Assembly: GCA_036745245.1 (NCBI GenBank)
Contig: DAIOGN010000086.1
Span: 1 to 15,222, forward strand
DNA length: 15,222 nucleotides
Source of the DNA: DAIOGN01 sp036745245
Lineage (GTDB): Bacteria; Zixibacteria; MSB-5A5; JAUVRN01
Reading direction: 5' to 3'
The notes beneath the pieces are model-generated. The model worked only from the letters and a program-made list of their open reading frames with translations. It ran no database searches and was not told the DNA's origin. Both the position numbers and the translations under genes were made by a program. Every line of letters starts with the position of its first letter. Positions within the stretch are counted from its first letter, which is position 1. This document shows, piece after piece, positions 8,401-13,159 of this stretch.

Positions 8401-11400
8401 GTTGTTGCCGTTGATGTCTTCCGTGTCGGGAAGCCAGCCGCGCAGTAAATCCTGCCGGTTCCCTTCCGTGCCGTTGAGGCGGGAGTAGTCGTCGCGATTG
8501 GCCTCGTCGTAGGCCCAATTGTCCCCCGAGGGATCGGGCAGGGTGTCGGGATGGTAGCCCGGCTCCTGGGCATCGAAGAGCCCGTCCAGACCGGTGTCCT
8601 CGTTGTTGTCACCTTCATCCAGAATTCCGTTGGGTTCCGCCGTACCGTGAGCGCGGTCCTCGGTGTTGAGCCTGCCGAGGCCGTCCAGATCCTCCGAGAT
8701 CTGCCCGAGGTTGAACACCAGTCGGCCCTGGTTTCCCTGGATGCGGAACTCGATAAACTGCGTGTTGGACAGGTCCCTCAACCCGGCCGACAGCGTCCTC
8801 GAAATCCCCCCCCATTTCTGCTGCCCCTGGGAGTCCTGGAGGCGCAGGCTGAGCACCTGCGTGCGGTTCTCCGCCGGCACCTCTTCCTTGTTGTAGATTT
8901 CCGTGATGCGGTAGGGGTCGAATCGATTGTACCAGAGTTGCTTTCCACGATCCGGCAGCGCCAGGCCCACCGGCAAAGACGCGGGATACCACGCCTCACG
9001 CAACAAGGGCAGAGAGACCACTTCCTGGCTCGCCTCGAAGTCGTCGATGAACGCCTCGCCCAGCGTGTTCGGGTTGGGCAGCGATTGGGCGAACTCTGCC
9101 GAGATGTCGAGATTCGACGGTGCGTTGGCCTCCACCAGAGGCAGGAGGTCCGTGAGTTTGGTCAGGAAGCTGGCGCCGGTGCGGAGCCCGATGTCGGTGT
9201 CGTACACCCACGTGCGGGAGGGCTCTTCGCCCAGGCGGGGTTTCTGATTGTCGGGCTGACTCTCGGACTTGAACAGCGCCGTGGCGCCCCAATGGAAGTT
9301 CTGGCTGGGCTTGAACTCGCCGCGCGCGCCCAGGAGTGTCTTTCGGTCTACGGAGAAGAAGGGCTCGTACTCGTAATCCACAGTCACGTTGGCGTTGGGA
9401 TCGAGCACCTCCTCGCTTAAGAAATTGATCTGGCCGATCTCGTAGCTGATCTGGTAGTCCACGCCGCGCACCAGGTCGCGGCCGTTAAGCCGCACACGCT
9501 CGGAGCCTTCGAGGATGTTCACGCGTCCCAGGGAATAGGACGTCCTGCGTTCCGTCGTGGTGACCACCAGGTAGTACACCGAGTGTTTTCCCCTCTCATC
9601 CTCGCCTGATCTCGAATAGATGAGCGGCGCTTCCACTGAGAGCTTCGTGCTGTCCAGGGCGTAGGTGGGGCGCTCGCTGGCCCTGTCGATGGTGTCGGGG
9701 TAGGTCTCTGGCGCGAACGGGAAGTGATTGGGAAACACCAGGTGGCCACGGCTTCTGTCGATCAGCGATGTTTTGTTGTCGAGTAGCCCGTCAGGGATCG
9801 TGTCGCCGTTCGTAGATTGCAGGTCGAGTCCGAGGATCTCCATGTACCGCGTGCCGTCCACGTTGTTGAGGTTCTGCCCCTCCTGCAGTTCGGTGCCGCG
9901 GGCGCCGCGATACACATCCACCTTGAGCCCCTCCTCGGTGACGTCACGCACGCCCAGGTCGTATACGTTCTTCCACTCCAGGATCCAGCAGGGATGGGTG
10001 GGTTCGACGGGACTGTCAGGCTTGAGCATCGTGAGGATGAGCGACACCGACTTGGCGGAGGCGGAGTCGGCGGCGATAGCACCGACGGTATCCACGCCGG
10101 AGGTCGTCTGGATTTCCGCGTAGAACCCCAGCATCTCGTACTGACCGATTGGCCTGTCGTCTGCCAGGGTCACCCAGAATTGCTGGCGATCCACAAAGTA
10201 GTCGGTTTCCTCTATGACTTCCATGTTCTGCTGGCGCTGACTGGGATGGAAGGTGGGGAGCGAATCTCCTCGAGCCGAATCGATGGTGGCTCCGGGTGGT
10301 ATTGTGGGCATGACGAGCGCCAACGGTTCGATGTTCGTATTCGTGGCCGTTCGGAACAGCTTGAACGTGATGATCGAGTCTCCCCCACCGTAGCGCGGGC
10401 TCCCCGTGGAGTCTGTGAACACGTCGAACAGCCAGAAGTAGCGATAGCGCAGATACGAGTTGTCGCGAATGAACCCCTGCGCGCCCTGCGCTCCTGCGGT
10501 AAACGATGCGCCTTCCGTGGAGCCCTTCTCCTGCGACGCGATGGCCGTGAGATTGAAGTGCCCTACCCTGGCCTCCGCCTTCACGCCGAACAGACCCTGC
10601 ACCGCCTGACTGTATCCCACGAACTGAGTGTTGGGCAGGGACAGGTTGGTATTGCCGGCCTCGATGGTCTGGAGGATTTCGTCCTCGCTCCCGCGGTAAC
10701 GCAATTGAATGCTGTTGCCCAGATCGGTGGTGCGGCGGCTGTCCTGGTCCACCTTCACCTCGATCTTGCTGCCGATCTTGCCGGTGATCGTCATCTGAGT
10801 GGTCTGTTCCATGTCGAGCGACGGGAACTTCGACTGCGCCTGCGCCGAAGACGTGTTGGGCGCGTCGGTCCACTGCGAGCGCCCGGAGAATTCGATGCGC
10901 TTGAAGCCGTTCACTTTCAGCCCCGCGCCTCCTTCGCCCACGATCGAGGTCACCGCCTTGGGCAGTTTGAACGGCAGCGAGATGGCCACCAGGTCGCGGG
11001 CCTTCTGGGAATCGCGCAACTCGAGCTGCGCCTGAACCGAGCGCTGCCAGTCGGCCAGCGTGTTCTGGTCGGATTTCACCATGCGGTACGTGTCGAGATC
11101 GTAGGCGATGGGAATTCCGGTGGTGTCGCCGGCCAGCACCTGGTACAGAATCACCCCATCGGGGTGGGTCGAGAATTCGGTGACCCACTCGTTCTGGAGA
11201 TCCGAATGCAGAATGCCCAGGGAGTCGGTCGTCCAGTGGATCCGCTGGTTGTAATAGGGGCGCCCCACCCAGGGCCGCTTGAGGCCGTCCAAATCCAGCG
11301 AAAGGTGAGACTCGGCAAACGCCGTCTGTACCGGAAGCGAATCGGTGGCTTCCTGCGCCGTCGCCTTCGACCAAAGGAGAAGCTGCGTCAAGGCGATGAC

Positions 11401-11427
11401 GCAAGCGCCCCACACCCGGATCTTCAT
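5431..11427 (-). CDS. sprA: SprA/Sov-type T9SS outer-membrane translocon protein
   Basis: Giant outer-membrane beta-barrel related to SprA (Flavobacterium) and Sov (Porphyromonas), the conducting channel of the type IX secretion system. The 25-residue N-terminus is a signal peptide with likely cleavage ATA|QEA. SprA signatures appear in order: GLKVNGFKRIEFSG; SKIEVKVDQDS; EAGNTNLSLPNTQFVG (family EAGNxxLxLPNT); DGLLDNKTSLIDRSRGHLVFP; NILEGSERVRLNGRDLVRGVDYQISY; DYEYEPFF...KTLLGARGEF; IDDFEASQ (794-801); LWYNRFDPY; and a long C-terminal stretch of alternating amphipathic strands ending in Phe, as outer-membrane barrels do. An Asp/Asn-rich stretch (about 920-1012) resembles calcium-binding loops, and C1039-x2-C1042 follows. 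At 1998 aa it is shorter than Bacteroidota SprA (about 2400). The start lies 48 nt after the murB stop, with no clear Shine-Dalgarno. The stop is 1 nt from the inverted-repeat element. No other T9SS gene is nearby. Confidence 0.9.
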   Translation of the reverse strand: MKIRVWGACVIALTQLLLWSKATAQEATDSLPVQTAFAESHLSLDLDGLKRPWVGRPYYNQRIHWTTDSLGILHSDLQNEWVTEFSTHPDGVILYQVLAGDTTGIPIAYDLDTYRMVKSDQNTLADWQRSVQAQLELRDSQKARDLVAISLPFKLPKAVTSIVGEGGAGLKVNGFKRIEFSGRSQWTDAPNTSSAQAQSKFPSLDMEQTTQMTITGKIGSKIEVKVDQDSRRTTDLGNSIQLRYRGSEDEILQTIEAGNTNLSLPNTQFVGYSQAVQGLFGVKAEARVGHFNLTAIASQEKGSTEGASFTAGAQGAQGFIRDNSYLRYRYFWLFDVFTDSTGSPRYGGGDSIITFKLFRTATNTNIEPLALVMPTIPPGATIDSARGDSLPTFHPSQRQQNMEVIEETDYFVDRQQFWVTLADDRPIGQYEMLGFYAEIQTTSGVDTVGAIAADSASAKSVSLILTMLKPDSPVEPTHPCWILEWKNVYDLGVRDVTEEGLKVDVYRGARGTELQEGQNLNNVDGTRYMEILGLDLQSTNGDTIPDGLLDNKTSLIDRSRGHLVFPNHFPFAPETYPDTIDRASERPTYALDSTKLSVEAPLIYSRSGEDERGKHSVYYLVVTTTERRTSYSLGRVNILEGSERVRLNGRDLVRGVDYQISYEIGQINFLSEEVLDPNANVTVDYEYEPFFSVDRKTLLGARGEFKPSQNFHWGATALFKSESQPDNQKPRLGEEPSRTWVYDTDIGLRTGASFLTKLTDLLPLVEANAPSNLDISAEFAQSLPNPNTLGEAFIDDFEASQEVVSLPLLREAWYPASLPVGLALPDRGKQLWYNRFDPYRITEIYNKEEVPAENRTQVLSLRLQDSQGQQKWGGISRTLSAGLRDLSNTQFIEFRIQGNQGRLVFNLGQISEDLDGLGRLNTEDRAHGTAEPNGILDEGDNNEDTGLDGLFDAQEPGYHPDTLPDPSGDNWAYDEANRDDYSRLNGTEGNRQDLLRGWLPDTEDINGNNGLDLNNHYFEFELDLADPFDPFLVQNSDFCNDCSDGATLGPWRTFRIPISDSVLNLVTRIVGTPSLSEVEFMRLYITGVDSGQTSQVNIADMNLVSYRWRDVVIDTKRDSNQALLVSVVNTRENSDYTTPPGVEEVVDRVTLIGQGEQSLLIGFTGLLPRVPFGDTSVVVDTLADSTVDTTVTIRDVVDRARVSQRLISAQDFTGYRTLEMYVHGDDTADGQYEFFLQFGTDSANFYEYHTPIYPGWSQANFVRVDFEELTGFKFEVQQDLDSRELREVDTTQGQYRLRGNPSLSRVEYLAMGVTNLDAGAERGGNLWVDELRLTEVRRDQGWAGRVSVNTNLSDFGGVGVNYRAQNYAFKTLTSGRANVVNSSSQEDISLTARVSPEKILPPSIPLQMPVSFTWGKSKSTPYFLTRSDVVVPEESRDAEASTTERSGISVGLRYARQGGHLFERVFLVPWSGSFSTSRSKSTSPTTLSSKSSSNTAQARYSVALQKVPALPYLYWTRLFFMPRSVYMSRLELLPNRFAASGNYSERSSTTQYVAGGNIVSSTGKDFAGDFNLGYAPIRDLTFDYTYRTSRDLRNPNTVNLAFSDFRLGVENNFNQSYRTAYTNRWIWFLEQRYSWDVGYVENRERQTDNTLTTAASRDFQAGYGLTWLRLVGQPNPKDRWFTWKLHQPVRKLVRGVLGKLDNLSFSFGRSHQIRAFGYEERPWWGYVWGISNEPEAVQRGVQGTTSRNSESIANSISARSGLALLGSRITMSYNLRMGETNNSSNITRTRSETFPSVRVTYTDLSKLALIKRLMNSATLEFGYDVKRDSQYNASTGQSTSASEDVRFSPLIGVSMNWRGNVSTQVKIDHSERTQRQPSSVTYSQTRGSEDDITFGLRYSFSAPGGIRLPLLSSIRLTSTMNLSVSASYGKSRQEQSVNRGVFQVTSERTTFTVQPQAGYSFSQTLTGGLRARWQDTDDKIQQSKSHVRELGFWVEFRF

Positions 11428-11475
11428 TCGTCGTCAGTGGTGAAACGAGTCAAAACCGGGCGCTAAGGGGCGATA

Positions 11476-12447
11476 CTAGTCCTCCCAGACTGCGGGTTCG
11501 GGCCCGAGAGGGCCCAGGAAAATAATCTCTCGGTCGAGCTGGTAGCCCGAGTGGCTGGCCACCTTGCGACGAAGTCTGCGAGCCAGTGTGAGCACATCGT
11601 GGGCCGTGGCACCGCCGGCGTTGACGATGATGTTGGCGTGGCCAACGTGCACCGCGGCGCCGCCCTCGCGCTCGGATTTGGCTCCCACGTCTTCCAGGAG
11701 CTTCCCCGCGGCGATCTTTCCATGCGGTGCAGAGGCGTCCTCGATGTTCTTGAAGAAACAGCCGGCGGAGCCATCGGTGGTGGGATGCCGTTCACGGCGA
11801 TGGGCCCTGTGCCCTTCGGCAATCTTGTGCAACTCGGCGGCGTCACCTGGCTCGAGCTGGAGGGTGACCGTGAGAACCGTGTCGCCGGTCTCCTTGAGGC
11901 GGCTGTGGCGGTAGCTGAAGCCGCAATACTCCCTCGGCACCACCTTGATCTGCCCCTCGGGAGTGGCCAGGGTGACTTCCACCACCAGCTCGCCGATCTC
12001 GCGACCGTAGCAGCCCGCATTTCCGTAGATCGCCCCACCCACCGATCCGGCGATGCCCGCTGCGAAGGCCAGGCCCGCCAGGCTGTGGTTGGCGACCCAG
12101 TCCACCAGGTCGTCGAAGTGAACGCCTGAGCCCACCGTGACGCGTGTGCCTTTTTGCACGATCTCGGTGAGGTCGCTTTTCACCACCAGGCCCCTGAAGC
12201 CTGCATCGTTGATAAGTAGATTCGAGCCGCCCCCCAGAACGAAGCAGGGAATGTCCAGCTCGCGAGCCGAGTTACAGGCCATCACAAACGTTTCTGGGGT
12301 GGTGGCCCGAATGAAGAAGTCGGCGGGTCCGCCTATGCCAAATGTCGTATAGGGGCCCAGAGGCTCTTTGGTTTTGAGCTGGCTGCCGAACCGCTCGGTC
12401 AGAACGGACGACGCCGAGCGGGCGCGGGAAACCCGTAAAGCTGTCAT
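11476..12447 (-). CDS. murB: UDP-N-acetylenolpyruvoylglucosamine reductase MurB
   Basis: Cytoplasmic FAD/NADPH enzyme that reduces UDP-GlcNAc-enolpyruvate to UDP-MurNAc, the second step of peptidoglycan precursor synthesis. The N-terminal part has the family opening YTTFGIGGPADFF (33-45) and the FAD-binding LGGGSNLL (71-78). GIAGSVGGAIYGNAGCYG (131-148) and FSYRHS (177-182) follow. In the C-terminal domain DGSAGCFFKN (225-234) carries Cys230 where E. coli uses the catalytic Ser229, and REIIFLG (306-312) carries the likely catalytic Glu307. The length of 323 aa and overall layout suggest a type II MurB. ATG 12447 is directly preceded by an in-frame TAG, so it is the earliest possible start. 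It has no Shine-Dalgarno but has promoter boxes right next to it. It is probably cotranscribed with sprA, which begins 48 nt downstream. Confidence 0.95.
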   Translation of the reverse strand: MTALRVSRARSASSVLTERFGSQLKTKEPLGPYTTFGIGGPADFFIRATTPETFVMACNSARELDIPCFVLGGGSNLLINDAGFRGLVVKSDLTEIVQKGTRVTVGSGVHFDDLVDWVANHSLAGLAFAAGIAGSVGGAIYGNAGCYGREIGELVVEVTLATPEGQIKVVPREYCGFSYRHSRLKETGDTVLTVTLQLEPGDAAELHKIAEGHRAHRRERHPTTDGSAGCFFKNIEDASAPHGKIAAGKLLEDVGAKSEREGGAAVHVGHANIIVNAGGATAHDVLTLARRLRRKVASHSGYQLDREIIFLGPLGPEPAVWED

Positions 12448-12454
12448 CTACAAT

Positions 12455-12483
12455 AAGATACTCGCCCGGGCCCAGAATTTCAA
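12455..12483 (-). promoter_or_regulatory. Predicted promoter of murB, leaderless type
   Basis: On the minus strand TTGAAA (12478-12483) lies 17 nt before TATCTT (12455-12460). Seven bases then separate TATCTT from the murB ATG, placing the transcription start on or next to the A of the start codon. This fits the missing ribosome binding site and the TANNNT-near-ATG layout known from leaderless genes. The match to sigma-70 consensus is 5/6 at -35 and 4/6 at -10. It is a prediction from base pattern only. Confidence 0.5.
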
Positions 12484-12500
12484 CATGTCCTGCATATGTT
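12482..12500 (-). promoter_or_regulatory. Small palindrome beside the murB -35 box (possible operator)
   Basis: The minus strand reads AACAT (12496-12500), 9 nt, then ATGTT (12482-12486): a 5-bp inverted repeat in an AT-rich island that touches the -35 box. Position and symmetry would suit a repressor or activator site for murB-sprA, but the arms are short and chance is possible. Confidence 0.2.
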
Positions 12501-12526
12501 ATAGTATCGGAACCGCAGTAGGGTTT

Positions 12527-12547
12527 AAAAAGTCCGGTGTAAACCGG
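12527..12547 (-). terminator. Weak intrinsic terminator after the DUF1844 gene
   Basis: Read on the minus strand, CCGGT-TTAC-ACCGG (12534-12547) forms a GC-rich 5-bp stem with a 4-nt loop, followed after two bases by five T residues (12527-12531). It begins 12 nt after the DUF1844 stop codon and lies upstream of the murB promoter, so it would separate the two transcription units. The stem is short. Confidence 0.4.
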
Positions 12548-12559
12548 GGTGGAGCAGGG

Positions 12560-12895
12560 TCAGGCGTCTTTGGGCTCTTCCGGGGGGGGGCCGGAGGCCT
12601 GAGGGGCAGCCTCTTTAGCCGCTTTCTGGCGTTCGACGGCTTCCGAGGCCGCCTCAACGTAGTTCAACCTCAACTGTGTCAATGCGTTATCGATAAGCTG
12701 GCGCTCCGGCTCCGACAGCGTGGGCCGGGTTCTTTCCCGAAGCATGGCCAGCATGTCGATGGCGTGGGCCGCCGCCTCCAGATTCGCCTCAGTTTTGCCT
12801 GTGGCCGGGTTTGAAATTTTTCCCAACCCCACCCAGGCCGACTGCTGAAACACAAGTACGAGCTCGAGGAACAGCTCGTCTGTGCGCGAAGTCAC
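12560..12895 (-). CDS. DUF1844 domain protein
   Basis: Small cytoplasmic protein of 111 aa matching the DUF1844 pattern, whose biochemical function I do not know. Family features visible are ELFLELVLVFQQSAWVGLGKI near the N-terminus, then NPATGKTEANLEAAAHAIDMLAMLRERT and LSEPERQLIDNALTQLRLNYVEA. That is a short hydrophobic helix, a PxTGK-type turn, and two amphipathic helices. The C-terminal tail (about 90-111) is rich in Ala, Pro, Glu and Lys and looks disordered; part of it (PPP) is encoded by a run of nine identical bases at 12582-12590. It starts with GTG sharing bases with the stop of the 63-aa gene (GTGA), with GGTGA 3 nt upstream, so translation is probably coupled. There is no signal peptide. 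Confidence 0.8.
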   Translation of the reverse strand: MTSRTDELFLELVLVFQQSAWVGLGKISNPATGKTEANLEAAAHAIDMLAMLRERTRPTLSEPERQLIDNALTQLRLNYVEAASEAVERQKAAKEAAPQASGPPPEEPKDA

Positions 12896-13083
12896 TGGTC
12901 ACCCGAGATCAGGCGCCTCACCATGGAGAGGTTGTGCCTCAAGTCCATGGCCTCCGCTTCGGAGCGCTTGAGCACTCTTTCCACGTCGTAGTCTGTACAG
13001 TGTTCGATCAGGCGCGCCAGAAGCTCGTGCAGCTTTCGGGCCGCCTCCTCCACCTGCTGGATCTGGTCTTTCGTGAGTGTCAT
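12892..13083 (-). CDS. Small helical protein of unknown function (63 aa)
   Basis: I do not recognise a family. The protein is charged and predicted almost fully helical: helix 1 QIQQVEEAARKLHELLARLIEH, a short CTDYD turn, and helix 2 VERVLKRSEAEAMDLRHNLSMVRRLI, with heptad-like leucine spacing suggesting a helical hairpin or coiled coil. Support for it being real is an ATG start with promoter-like boxes immediately upstream, the 4-nt GTGA overlap with the DUF1844 gene that follows, and otherwise empty space between that gene and recG. No Shine-Dalgarno is seen, consistent with a leaderless message. A partnership with the DUF1844 protein is an inference from the overlap. Confidence 0.7.
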   Translation of the reverse strand: MTLTKDQIQQVEEAARKLHELLARLIEHCTDYDVERVLKRSEAEAMDLRHNLSMVRRLISGDQ

Positions 13084-13089
13084 GGCACA

Positions 13090-13118
13090 AAGCTACGAGG
13101 CACAGACGGCGCGTTCAA
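13090..13118 (-). promoter_or_regulatory. Predicted promoter of the 63-aa gene, leaderless type
   Basis: On the minus strand TTGAAC (13113-13118) lies 17 nt before TAGCTT (13090-13095), and only six bases (TGTGCC) follow before the ATG at 13083, so transcription would begin about at the start codon. Spacing and sequence closely copy the murB promoter. The match to the general sigma-70 consensus alone is modest (4/6 and 3/6). Confidence 0.4.
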
Positions 13119-13159
13119 CACCCAATGCGCCCGTTCGTGTCCGGAGAATCGCCCGGAGC

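Noticed and set aside
10016..11413. Open frame of 465 codons on the minus strand in another phase within sprA
   Set aside because: It overlaps the region coding the SprA signatures; the translation is Arg/Gly/His-rich with no recognisable motif.
9817..11466. Long open frame of 549 codons on the plus strand, antisense to sprA
   Set aside because: It lies wholly opposite a well-supported sprA frame, its translation shows no family motif and has the Arg/Leu/Gly/Val-rich composition of GC-rich antisense frames.
11428..11475. Separate promoter for sprA (TTGACT in the murB-sprA gap)
   Set aside because: The -10 position 17 nt later would be CGAATG, overlapping the start codon and unlike a -10 box; cotranscription with murB fits better.
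13136..13157. Hairpin TCCGG-N8-CCGGA after recG as a terminator
   Set aside because: Stem of only 5 bp, 8-nt loop and no T-tract on the minus strand; too weak to call.
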